DNA of 64,000 nucleotides from Marivibrio halodurans (lineage in GTDB: Bacteria > Pseudomonadota > Alphaproteobacteria > UBA8366 > Aestuariispiraceae). Position numbers and translations under genes: made by a program. The notes beneath the pieces are model-generated. The model searched no databases. It worked only from the letters and a program-made list of their open reading frames with translations, and was not told the DNA's origin. Of this stretch, positions 27,305 to 35,827 are shown piece by piece. The DNA is taken from positions 558,001-622,000 of the forward strand of contig NZ_JAGMWN010000001.1 in assembly GCF_017963645.1 (NCBI RefSeq), in the 5' to 3' direction. How positions within the stretch are numbered: position 1 is the first letter of the stretch; each line of letters begins with the position of its first letter.

Positions 27305-28089
27305 GCGACGCGACGCCAACCGTTCCCAAGATCAAGCTCGCCGGAGTCGAGAAGCATTTCGGCACCAAGACCGTGCTGAACGGCGTCGACCTGGAAGTCG
27401 CCCAGGGCGAATCCCTCGTCATCATCGGCGGATCCGGCACGGGCAAGTCGGTGATGCTGAAATGCATCCTGGGCCTGCTCACCCCCGACGCGGGCGAGAT
27501 CGAGATCGACGGCCGGCCGATCACCCGACTGTCCACGGCCGAACGGGAGGCCGTCAACGCGCGCATCGGCATGTTGTTCCAGAACGCGGCGCTCTTCGAT
27601 TCCCTGAGCGTCTGGGAGAATGTCGCCTTCGGCCTGATTCAGGGCAAGCGCATGAAGCGCGCGCGGGCGAAGGAAATCGCGATCCGCAAGCTCGCGGACG
27701 TCGGTCTCGACGCGGATGTCGGCGCCCTGTCGCCGGCGGAACTTTCCGGCGGCATGCGCAAACGTGTCGGCCTCGCCCGCGCCATCGCCGGCGATCCGGA
27801 GATCATCTTCTTCGATGAGCCGACGACCGGCCTCGACCCCATCATGGGCCATATCATCGACGAGTTGATCGTCCATTGCGTGCGCCAAGTGGGTGCCACC
27901 GCGATCTCGATCACCCACGACATGGCCAGCGCCCGGCGCATCGCCGACCGCATGGCGATGCTCTATCGGGGGGAAATCATCTGGAGCGGCCCGGCCGCCA
28001 GCATCGACGACAGCGGCAATGCCTATGTCGATCAGTTCGTGCATGGTGCCGCCGAGGGGCCGATCCGGATGGAACTGCGCAAGCTCTAA
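27301..28089 (+). CDS. mlaF: MlaF-type lipid ABC transporter ATPase
   Basis: This 262-residue ATPase has Walker A VIIGGSGTGKSVMLKCILGL, Q-loop MLFQNAALFDSLSVWENV, signature ELSGGMRKRVGLARAI, Walker B IIFFDEPTTGLDPIMG and the H-loop ISITHDMASAR. The GGMRKRV signature and TTGLDPI are hallmarks of MlaF. It energises the phospholipid transporter with the overlapping mlaE. Its ATG overlaps the mlaE stop. Confidence 0.94.
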   Translation: MSDATPTVPKIKLAGVEKHFGTKTVLNGVDLEVAQGESLVIIGGSGTGKSVMLKCILGLLTPDAGEIEIDGRPITRLSTAEREAVNARIGMLFQNAALFDSLSVWENVAFGLIQGKRMKRARAKEIAIRKLADVGLDADVGALSPAELSGGMRKRVGLARAIAGDPEIIFFDEPTTGLDPIMGHIIDELIVHCVRQVGATAISITHDMASARRIADRMAMLYRGEIIWSGPAASIDDSGNAYVDQFVHGAAEGPIRMELRKL

Positions 28090-28105
28090 CCCCCTTCCCT
28101 GATTG

Positions 28106-28120
28106 TTGACGTTCCGTCAA
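28106..28120. promoter_or_regulatory. Short inverted repeat upstream of the GST gene
   Basis: TTGACGTTCCGTCAA is a perfect 6-3-6 inverted repeat 17 bases after the mlaF stop and 110 bases before the GST start. It could be an operator; the TTGACG half could also be a -35 box. No T-run follows, so it is not an obvious terminator. Confidence 0.3.
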
Positions 28121-28229
28121 AAGATCGTGCGCCATCTTGCGATCGCCCGGGGTGGAGGCCAATTCGAGGCCTGAAGGTTCCCCCGACGGTTCCATTGGGT
28201 CACCCCCCGGATGAGAGGATGCAAAAAGC

Positions 28230-29108
28230 ATGAGCGACGCCGATCCTACCCCCAAGGACGAATACACGCCCCCCAAGGTCTGGACCTGGACCGACGAAAA
28301 CGGCGGCAAATTCTCGAAAACCAACCGGCCGATCGCCGGCGCGACGCACGAGAAAACGTTGCCGGTCGGCGAGCATCCGTTGCAGCTTCATTCGCTCGCC
28401 ACGCCAAACGGCGTCAAGGTGACGATCATGCTGGAGGAACTGCTGGAACGCGGCCATGACGGCGCGCAGTACGACGCCTACACGATCGATATCGGCGAAG
28501 GCGATCAGTTCGGCAGCGGCTTCGTCGAGATCAATCCGAATTCCAAGATTCCGGCCCTGGTCGACCGCAGCACGACCCCGCCGACGCGGGTGTTCGAATC
28601 CGGCTCCATCCTGCTTTACTTGGCGGAGAAGTTCGGCGATTTCCTGCCGACCGGACATAAGGCGCGCACGGAAGCCCTGAACTGGCTGTTCTGGCAGATG
28701 GGCAGCGCACCCTATATCGGCGGTGGATTCGGGCATTTCTATCATTATGCGCCCTATAGGATGAAATACCCGATCGACCGCTTCGCGATGGAGGCGAAGC
28801 GTCAACTCGACGTGCTCGACCGGCATCTGGCCGACAATCACTACATGGCGGGCGATGAATACAGCATCGCCGATATCGCCATCTGGCCGTGGTATGGCGT
28901 CCTGGCCCTCGGCAAGATCTACGAGGCGGGCGAGTTCCTCGACGTCCAGAGCTATGAAAACCTCCAGCGTTGGACGCGGGAGATCGGCACCCGACCGGCG
29001 GTCGAGCGCGGCCGCATGATCAACCGCAAATGGGGCGAGGACGGCGAACAGATGATCGAACGCCACGGCCCCGCCGATTACCAGGGTAAGACCGGCGTGA
29101 AGATCTGA
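28230..29108 (+). CDS. yghU: YghU-type glutathione S-transferase / disulfide-bond reductase
   Basis: The 292-residue protein matches the YghU/nu-class GSTs: N-terminal NRPIAGATHEKTLPVGEHPL, thioredoxin-fold LHSLATPNGVKVTIMLEELL, NPNSKIPALVDRS, FESGSILLYLAEKFG (glutathione gamma-Glu binding), and the helical domain with YHYAPYRMKYPIDRF. These enzymes reduce disulfides and organic peroxides with glutathione, binding two GSH molecules. It is single, followed by a strong hairpin at 29127-29153. Confidence 0.92.
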   Translation: MSDADPTPKDEYTPPKVWTWTDENGGKFSKTNRPIAGATHEKTLPVGEHPLQLHSLATPNGVKVTIMLEELLERGHDGAQYDAYTIDIGEGDQFGSGFVEINPNSKIPALVDRSTTPPTRVFESGSILLYLAEKFGDFLPTGHKARTEALNWLFWQMGSAPYIGGGFGHFYHYAPYRMKYPIDRFAMEAKRQLDVLDRHLADNHYMAGDEYSIADIAIWPWYGVLALGKIYEAGEFLDVQSYENLQRWTREIGTRPAVERGRMINRKWGEDGEQMIERHGPADYQGKTGVKI

Positions 29109-29126
29109 TCCGTCCGGGTACGGAAC

Positions 29127-29153
29127 GGCCGCCGCGCGCGAAGCGCGGCGGCC
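29127..29153. terminator. GC-rich hairpin after the GST gene
   Basis: A perfect 11 bp stem (GGCCGCCGCGC / GCGCGGCGGCC) with a 5 nt loop begins 19 bases after the stop codon. The downstream sequence is A/T-rich (ATATCTTCTTAAATTTAA) but lacks a clean T-run, so termination is probable but not textbook. Confidence 0.6.
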
Positions 29154-29169
29154 GGATATCTTCTTAAAT

Positions 29170-29188
29170 TTAATTGATAATCATTCGC
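29170..29188. promoter_or_regulatory. Fur-box-like site upstream of the FecI-type sigma gene
   Basis: The 19-mer TTAATTGATAATCATTCGC matches 13 of 19 positions of the classical Fur box by hand alignment, with the full central TGATAATCATT. It lies about 110 bp upstream of the sigma gene in an AT-rich patch. The site predicts iron repression of the locus by Fur. Confidence 0.65.
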
Positions 29189-29298
29189 AAAATCTCTAGC
29201 ATCCGCCCGGTTCCCCCGCACCGCGCGCCGACCGGCCTTCCGCGTCGACGGCACCGGCTTCGCCGTGCGGTCATGTCTGTCGATCGAACGGTGGCCGG

Positions 29299-29796
29299 AT
29301 GTCGGACTCGCGCCTTGTTCAGGCTTTTCGCGATTATGAGGCCGAACTGATCCAATTCCTGTCGGCGCGGCTGCGGTCCTCGACGCTCGCGCAGGATCTG
29401 ACCCAGGAACTCTATCTGAAGATTCGCGCGCTCGATGACGGCGCGGTGGTGCGAAACAGCCGGGCCTACCTGTTTCGCATGGCCTCCAACCTGGCCCTGG
29501 ACCATCTGCGCGGCGAGCGACGGCGGGCCGAGATTCTCGCCGAGGCGCGATCCTTCCTGGGCGAGGAGACCGACATGATAACCCCGGAACAAGCGCTGAT
29601 CGCGCGCGAGGAGTTGGCGCGCCTTCGCCTCGCGTTGGCGGATCTGCCCCCGATCAGCCGCAGGATATTCCGGATGAGCCGTTTCGACGGGCTGACCCAG
29701 CGCGAGATCGCCGAACGAGTCGGGCTTTCCCCTACCGCCGTCTTCAAGCATATCCGGAAGGTCATGGATCACCTCGCCACCGTGCGCGATCCCTGA
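29299..29796 (+). CDS. FecI-type ECF sigma factor
   Basis: The 165-residue product has sigma region 2 (ELIQFLSARLRSSTLAQDLTQ, LYLKIRALDD, NSRAYLFRMASNLALDHLRGE) and region 4 (LADLPPISRRIFRMSRFDG, LTQREIAERVGLSPTAVFKHI). This is the iron-starvation group of ECF sigmas that transcribe a TonB-dependent receptor operon. It is followed by its FecR-type regulator and the receptor gene, giving a standard cell-surface signalling cassette. A Fur-box-like site lies upstream. Confidence 0.93.
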   Translation: MSDSRLVQAFRDYEAELIQFLSARLRSSTLAQDLTQELYLKIRALDDGAVVRNSRAYLFRMASNLALDHLRGERRRAEILAEARSFLGEETDMITPEQALIAREELARLRLALADLPPISRRIFRMSRFDGLTQREIAERVGLSPTAVFKHIRKVMDHLATVRDP

Positions 29797-29940
29797 CAGA
29801 CCCGCGCGCGGCGGACGGGCATGGTGTGCATCCGGCCCGCGCGCCCGTCTTATAAGGAAAGGGCCCTCCGCGGTTGCCTGTCCGACATGCACCACGCCCA
29901 CCCCTTATGACGAAACCAAGAAGGCTACCCAGTTCCCCGC

Positions 29941-30993
29941 ATGCAAAACGCCGATCCGGAAAACCACCGCCCCGACGGCACGACCGATGACGACGAGGTC
30001 GTCATCGCCGCGCGCGACTGGGTCGTGCGCCTGGCTTCGAAGGACCTAACGGAGCGGGAGCTGCAGGCCTTCAAGGTCTGGCACGGGGCGTCCGAGGCGC
30101 ATCGCCGCGTCTTCGAGACGGAGCGTCGCTTCTGGCAGCGGCTGGGCCGGCTGGTCGCCGAGCCCGACACGGCGGAAACGGTGCCGGAAGCGGAACCACC
30201 CTCCCCCACCCGTCATATCCGGCCAATGCGCGGCCATGGGCGTCGCCCCGGCGCGGCGCCCGGCCGCCGCCGCAAGATTCTCGCCGGCAGTCTGGTGGCG
30301 GCGTGCCTCGCGCTTCTTGTCATGGTTGGCGATGACGGACTTCTTGGTCCCGCGCCCGATCATGCGACCGATGTCGGCGTTCAGCGCAGCGTGCGCCTGC
30401 CCGACGGCTCCATGGTGCATCTCAATACCGACAGCGCCATAGACCTTACCTATAACGACCGGGAACGCGCCGTGACGCTACTGCGCGGGGAGGCTCAATT
30501 CGACGTCCTGCCCGATTCCGCGCGCCCCTTCCGCGTGGCCGCCGAGGGGGGCATGGCGGAAGCGGTCGGTACCCGCTTCATCGTCCGGCTGGAGGATGGG
30601 AGCGTCCGTGTGACGGTCAGCGAGGGCAAGGTTCTCGTCTCCTCCCCGGCCGACGGCGACCCACCCCGAAGCCAATTGGTCGAGGCCGGACAGGCGAACC
30701 GATATGCGCCCGGCGGCCCCCCGGGGCCGGTTGAGGTCGCCGACCTTGCGAGCGTCACGGCGTGGCGGCGGGGCAAAATCCGGATCGACGGCCTGACGCT
30801 CGAACGGGCGCTGACGGAACTCGACCGCTATCTGCCCGGGACGATCCTGCTGATTGCGGCGTCGGAGGATGGCTTCGACGCGGTAAGCGGCGCGTTCGAT
30901 ATCGACCATGTTCCGGCGGCGGTCGATGGGCTCGCCGCCACGCACGGGCTGAGCGTCACGCGCATCGCCGGGCTGATCACGATCTTGCGCTAA
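29941..30993 (+). CDS. FecR-type anti-sigma regulator
   Basis: The 350-residue protein has a cytoplasmic DUF4880 domain (AARDWVVRLASKDLTERELQ, FKVWHGASEAHRRVFE), one membrane helix (~120-137, ILAGSLVAACLALLVMVG), a periplasmic FecR domain (RSVRLPDGSMVHLNTDSAI, VTLLRGEAQFDV, FRVAAEGGMAEAVGTRF) and a C-terminal DUF4974 domain. It passes the receptor's signal across the inner membrane to the sigma factor. It follows the sigma gene by 144 bases. Confidence 0.92.
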   Translation: MQNADPENHRPDGTTDDDEVVIAARDWVVRLASKDLTERELQAFKVWHGASEAHRRVFETERRFWQRLGRLVAEPDTAETVPEAEPPSPTRHIRPMRGHGRRPGAAPGRRRKILAGSLVAACLALLVMVGDDGLLGPAPDHATDVGVQRSVRLPDGSMVHLNTDSAIDLTYNDRERAVTLLRGEAQFDVLPDSARPFRVAAEGGMAEAVGTRFIVRLEDGSVRVTVSEGKVLVSSPADGDPPRSQLVEAGQANRYAPGGPPGPVEVADLASVTAWRRGKIRIDGLTLERALTELDRYLPGTILLIAASEDGFDAVSGAFDIDHVPAAVDGLAATHGLSVTRIAGLITILR

Positions 30994-31072
30994 GGAAAAT
31001 TCGAAAAAATCACATATCGCCGGTGAGCATGAAGCCGTCTCGCCCGTCATTCCAATGTAAATTCGATGGTAT

Positions 31073-31091
31073 GCGAGTGATTAGCATTCGC
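31073..31091. promoter_or_regulatory. Fur-box-like site upstream of the siderophore receptor
   Basis: GCGAGTGATTAGCATTCGC is a 7-5-7 inverted repeat with one mismatch between arms, and matches 12 of 19 Fur-box positions by hand. It shares CATTCGC at the same phase with the site at 29170. It is 59 bp from the receptor start. Confidence 0.6.
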
Positions 31092-31149
31092 GCAGCCGGC
31101 CGCGCTCCCTGGGGATAGGGCATCGGCCGGCAATCTCAGGAGGGGGAGT

Positions 31150-33622
31150 ATGATGCGGTACGATATGCGCGCTTATCAATCCACGGCAATCGCGCGACGC
31201 GGCGCGCGGAGCAGGGCGGGAACGGACGCGAAACGCCAATCTTTGCTTCACGGCGTGGCGTTCGGCGCCCTGATCGGCGCGACCCTGATCGCGCCGATCG
31301 CGGCGCGGGCCGATTCGGGCACCTCCCCCCAGGCAATCCAGCAAGCCCAAAGCGAGCCGGCGCGCGCCTTCGACATCGCCGCCCAACCCCTGGCGGACGC
31401 GCTGATCGCCTTCAACGAGCAGGCGGACCTTCAGGTCGCCTTCCGCACGGACGAGGTGGCGGGGCTGACATCGCGGCCCGTCGCCGGCAGCTACGCACCG
31501 GAAGCCGCGCTGCGCCTGTTGCTTGACGGCACGGGGCTTACCTTCAGCCGCAGCGCCGAACGGACGATCACCGTCGGCCGTTCGACGTCCGACGAAGGCA
31601 CGATGCAACTCGGCCCCATCCTGGTCGAGGGGTCGGGCGAGCGCGCCACGGGCCCGGTCGACGGCTATATCGCCAAGCGCAGCGCGACCGGCACGAAAAC
31701 CGACACACCGCTGATCGAAGTGCCGCAGTCGATCTCCGTCATCGGCGCCGAGCAGATCGAGCGGCAGAACGCGCGCACCGTCAGCGACGCGCTGCGCTAT
31801 ACCCCCGGCATCATCCAAACCCAGGGCTTCAACCGTACCAATGACGGTTTCTACAGCCGGGGATTCCAGCTCAACACGGATTCGATCTATCAGGACGGGC
31901 TGCGCAATCAGGCCAACATCTTCGACACGATAACCGAGCCCTACCTGCTGGAACGGATCGAGGTGCTGCACGGCCCCGCCTCGGTACTTTATGGGCAGGC
32001 GTCCCCCGGCGGCATGGTTTCGATGGTCAGTAAACAGCCGACCACCGAGCCGATCCATGAGATTCAGGTCCAGGCGGGCTCCTACGAGCACAAGCAGATC
32101 AACACGGATCACGCCGGCCGGCTGAACGAGGACGGGACCCTCACCTACCGCGTGACGGCGGTGGCCCGCGACGCCGAGACGATGATCGACTATATCGGCG
32201 ACGATAAGGCGGTTTTCGCCCCCTCGCTGACTTGGCAGCCGGACGACGCGACATCGCTGACCTTCCGGGCCAACTACACCGAAACCGATACGATGTATTA
32301 TTACGGCCTGCCGTTTTCCGGATCGGTTTCGGACAACCCGAATGGCCGCATCGCGCGCGAGCGCTTCATCGGCGAGCCCGGGTTCAACAACTGGGATCGC
32401 ACCGCCTACAATGTCGGCTATGCCTTCGAACATGAATTCGACAACGGCGTATCGATCTCGCAGAACCTGCAATTCTCCACTTACGACAACGACTATGCCG
32501 ATATCTGGTTTGGCAGTTTCCAGCCCGACCAGCGCACGATCAGCCGCGGCGCCTATGCCCGGACGGATGAATCCAGCGTCCTCTCGGTCGATACCCACGT
32601 CCAGGGAGAAATCGACACCGGACCCGTGGAGCACACCCTGCTGGGCGGCCTCGACTATAGCCAAACCAGCTTCTCGCGAATCCAATATAACGGAACGGTC
32701 GGCGCGCTGGACCTCTATAGCCCCAGCTATGGTGGGGCGGTCCTCCTGGGCGCCAATCCTGGAACGGAATCCTCGCAAAACCAGGATCAACTCGGCCTCT
32801 ATCTTCAGGATCAGATCGCGATCGGCGATCTGCGGGTCCTGCTGGGCGGGCGTCAGGACTGGGTCGCGAACAAGAGCGACAATCACCTGACCGGCGTCGG
32901 TACGGAGGAACGCCCCTCCGCCTTCACCGGCCGTGTCGGCGTGGTGTACCTGACGCCCTTCGGCCTGGCGCCCTATGCCAGCTACGCGGAATCCTTCCAG
33001 CCGCAGTCCGGCACCAATGCCGCCGGTCTGGCCTTCGACCCCACCACGGGAACGCAGTACGAGGCCGGCGTGAAGTACGAGCCCCCCGGCATCGACGGCT
33101 CGCTCACCCTCGCGGTCTATGAATTGACGCGCCAGTAAGGTGCTGACCACGGACCCGAATAATCGCGGCTTCCAGATCCAGGAGGGCGAGGTCCGCTCAC
33201 GCGGGGTCGAGGTGGAAGGCAAGGTGAGCCCGTTCGCCGGTCTGACGTTGCTCGCCAACTATACCTACACCGACGCGGAAGTGACCAAGAGCAACACCAA
33301 CACGCTCGGCAACACGCCCGAGAACACGCCGGAATGGATGGCTTCCCTGTGGGGCGAATACGCCTTCCAGCAGTCGGATCTCGACGGGCTCGTCCTCGGC
33401 GGCGGCATGCGCAGCGTCGGCCCCAGCGTCAATCTGGCCGACACGGTCGAAGTGCCGACCTATACCGTCTTCGATGCGATGATCGGTTATGAGCGGAACG
33501 GCTGGGAGGTCGCGCTCAACGCCACCAACCTGTTCGACAGGGAATATTTCGCCTCCTGCACCTATGGCTGCTTCTACGGCGATGCGCGCACGCTGATCGG
33601 CACCATCGGTTATGAGTGGTAG
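31150..33622 (+). pseudogene. TonB-dependent siderophore receptor with STN domain, broken by a frameshift
   Basis: Two frames together make one receptor of ~820 residues. The first (31150-33138) has a signal peptide (GVAFGALIGATLIAPIAARA), an STN domain (~71-145, AFDIAAQPLADALIAFNEQA), a plug (TPLIEVPQSISVIGAEQIER, ERIEVLHGPASVLYGQASPG) and most of the barrel, ending YELTRQ-stop at 33136-33138. The second (from ~33140) continues VLTTDPNNRGFQIQEGEVRS and ends with the family's C-terminal aromatic residue (GTIGYEW). A single extra base in TAAG at 33136-33139 explains the break. The STN domain marks it as the signal donor for the upstream sigma/anti-sigma pair. AGGAGGGGG precedes the start. Sequencing error is an alternative. 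Confidence 0.85.
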
Positions 33623-33932
33623 GTCGCGCGCCGGCTGGCCGGCGACGATCCGGGCGACGGGGCCGCTCCTGTCACGGATCGCCGCGGCGATCCTGGGCGG
33701 CTATGCGCTGTCCTGGTCGGTGGCGGCCCTGTTGGCCGCCACCTTACCCGCCACCCTCGCCCTTGACCGGGTCGAGGCCGTGCTGATCGGCGGTCTCGCG
33801 GCCTTTCCGATCCATGTCGGCGCGGCGATCTGGTGCTTCGCCAGCACCAGCGCCGCGCGGGCCTGGGCCGGCCTGACGCCGGCCCTGCCGCTAACCGGTC
33901 TCGCCTTCCTGTTGGTGCCCGCCGGATCGTGA
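33612..33932 (+). CDS. DUF3649-type small membrane protein of iron-uptake operons
   Basis: The 106-residue protein has three hydrophobic helices (ILGGYALSWSVAALLAATLP, AVLIGGLAAFPIHVGAAIW, LPLTGLAFLLVPAG) and matches DUF3649 proteins found beside siderophore receptors and PepSY proteins. Its ATG overlaps the receptor's stop (ATGAGTGGTAG), so it is translationally coupled to the receptor's downstream frame. The function is unknown; association with ferric-siderophore reduction or uptake is inferred from the neighbourhood. Confidence 0.75.
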   Translation: MSGRSRAGWPATIRATGPLLSRIAAAILGGYALSWSVAALLAATLPATLALDRVEAVLIGGLAAFPIHVGAAIWCFASTSAARAWAGLTPALPLTGLAFLLVPAGS

Positions 33933-33957
33933 AGCCGGACCTGGAGAGCACGCGCCC

Positions 33958-35490
33958 GTGAGCGGACGTTTCACCCAACGCATGGCGTGGCTGCATACAT
34001 GGGGCGGCCTCGTCTTCGGCTGGCTTCTGTTCGCGGTCTTCGTGACCGGGACTCTCAGCGTCTTCGATCGCGAGATCGACGGCTGGATGCGCCCGGAACT
34101 GGCCGGGGCCAAGCTGGACGGAAATATCGACGCGACGGTGGATGCGGCAGTGGACGCGGCGGAGGCGGCGCTGCGCGATCTCGCCCCCGAGGCCGGGCGG
34201 TGGCTGATCGAACTGCCGACGGATCGCCTGCCCGCGATGCGTCTGCTCTGGATCGACGGCGGCGTCCAGGAGCGCTATCTCGACCCGGCGACGCATCGGG
34301 TTCTCACTCCGCGCGCGACTCATGGCGGCTCCCATTTCGCGCAGTTCCACGCCCGCCTGCACGGCGGTGAAATCGGTATCTGGGTGGTGAGCCTCCTGGC
34401 CCTCGGCATGCTGGTCGCGATCGTCACCGGCATCGTGATCCACAAGCGCATCTTCCGCGATTTCTTCACCTTCCGCCCCGATGCCCGGCGTCAACGTTCC
34501 TGGCTGGAGGGGCATAATATGACGGCCGTCCTGGTCCTGCCCTTCCATCTGATGATCGCCTATAGCGGCCTCGTCATCGAACTGCCGCGCATCATGCCGG
34601 CGGGTATCGATGTGCTCTACGACGGGGATATCCGTGCCTATTGGCGGGAGTCCGAACCCGCCATCGACCGCGCGCCGACCGGGGAACAGGCACGGATGCT
34701 GCCACTTTCCAATATCCTGGCGCGTGGCCGGGAAGAATGGGGGCCCGGGGCAGTCGCGATGATGAATGTCTGGTTCCCGGACGATGGCGGCGCGGCGATC
34801 GACCTGATGCATGATCACGGGAACTGGCTGACGCGCCTCTATAATCCCCTTTCCTATAACGGTATCACCGGCGCGCTGCGATACGGCGCACCCGATCTGG
34901 GGCCCGTGCGCAACCTCACCGCCGCCGTGGAGGGCCTGCATCATGTGGAGTTCGGCGGGCCGGTCGTCCGATGGCTCTATTTCTTGTGCGGCGCGGCGGG
35001 CTCGGTCATGATCGCGACCGGCCTCGTCCTCTTCACGGTGAAGCGCCGCAAACGCCTTGCCGACCAAAGCCCCGGCGCCCAAAGGTTCCACGCGGTGACG
35101 GAACGGCTCAATGTCGGGGCGGTCGCGGGCATCCTCGTCGCCTGCGCGGCCTATTTCTGGGCGAACCGCCTGTTGCCGGTCCATCTGGAGGGGCGCGCGC
35201 TCATGGAAGTGCTGGTGTTCCTGGGGATCGTGCCGGTCGCGTTGCTGCACGGCCTACTGCGCCCACCTCGGCGCGGGTGGGTGGAGCAGATGGGGCTCGC
35301 CGGTCTGCTATGCCTGTTACTGCCCCTACTGAACGCGCTGACGAGCGAGGCGCATCTGGGAAACAGTCTCCCCGCCGGGACATGGCGCCTGGCGGGCGTC
35401 GATCTGACGGCGGCGGCCTGCGGCCTCGTCTTCCTGGCGATCGCGCACCGCATCGCGCGAAGGACCACCACGCCGGGGGCATCATGCTGA
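33958..35490 (+). CDS. PepSY-domain membrane protein (siderophore-reductase-like)
   Basis: The 510-residue protein begins (GTG start) with RMAWLHTWGGLVFGWLLFAV, the first helix of the PepSY-associated TM family. It has further helices at ~140-165 (VSLLALGMLVAIVTGIVIHK), ~190-205 and ~340-360, and a C-terminal set of four. Conserved His residues (LHTWGG, HFAQFHARLHGG, EGHNMTAVLVLPFHLM) are candidates for heme or metal binding. Family members such as PiuB and FoxB reduce or process ferric siderophores at the inner membrane. It overlaps the next gene by 7 bases. Confidence 0.87.
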   Translation: MSGRFTQRMAWLHTWGGLVFGWLLFAVFVTGTLSVFDREIDGWMRPELAGAKLDGNIDATVDAAVDAAEAALRDLAPEAGRWLIELPTDRLPAMRLLWIDGGVQERYLDPATHRVLTPRATHGGSHFAQFHARLHGGEIGIWVVSLLALGMLVAIVTGIVIHKRIFRDFFTFRPDARRQRSWLEGHNMTAVLVLPFHLMIAYSGLVIELPRIMPAGIDVLYDGDIRAYWRESEPAIDRAPTGEQARMLPLSNILARGREEWGPGAVAMMNVWFPDDGGAAIDLMHDHGNWLTRLYNPLSYNGITGALRYGAPDLGPVRNLTAAVEGLHHVEFGGPVVRWLYFLCGAAGSVMIATGLVLFTVKRRKRLADQSPGAQRFHAVTERLNVGAVAGILVACAAYFWANRLLPVHLEGRALMEVLVFLGIVPVALLHGLLRPPRRGWVEQMGLAGLLCLLLPLLNALTSEAHLGNSLPAGTWRLAGVDLTAAACGLVFLAIAHRIARRTTTPGASC

Positions 35491-35822
35491 TCGCCGCCGT
35501 CTTTTGCGCCGTCTATGCCGGATGGGCCGCGCTGGCCCTGGCAATGGATCGGCACGCGCGCGATATCGGCCGGACGCCGCCCCGCCCCGCGACGGTCATC
35601 GTGCTTCGCCTCGCGGGAACGGGCGTGCTGGCTGCCGCGCTCGCCGGCTGCGCGGCGCGTTGGGGTTGGGCGATCGGGCCGGTCGCGTGGCTGGGCATGC
35701 TCGGCGTGGGCGCGCTGCTCTTCACGCTGACGCTATCCGTCATACCGCGCGCCGCCGTCCCGGCAGCGGCGGCGTTGGCAATGGTCGGCACGATCTCGGC
35801 CGGCGCCAGTCTGCTTGGCTAA
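35484..35822 (+). CDS. DUF3325-type small membrane protein
   Basis: The 112-residue protein has three or four hydrophobic helices (LIAAVFCAVYAGWAALALAM, VLRLAGTGVLAAALAGCAAR, VAWLGMLGVGALLFTLTLSV) and fits DUF3325, a family that accompanies PepSY and DUF3649 genes. ATG 35484 lies inside the end of the PepSY gene, so translation is probably coupled. The longer frame from 34971 is a shadow of the PepSY gene. The function is unknown. Confidence 0.75.
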   Translation: MLIAAVFCAVYAGWAALALAMDRHARDIGRTPPRPATVIVLRLAGTGVLAAALAGCAARWGWAIGPVAWLGMLGVGALLFTLTLSVIPRAAVPAAAALAMVGTISAGASLLG

Positions 35823-35827
35823 GCTCC

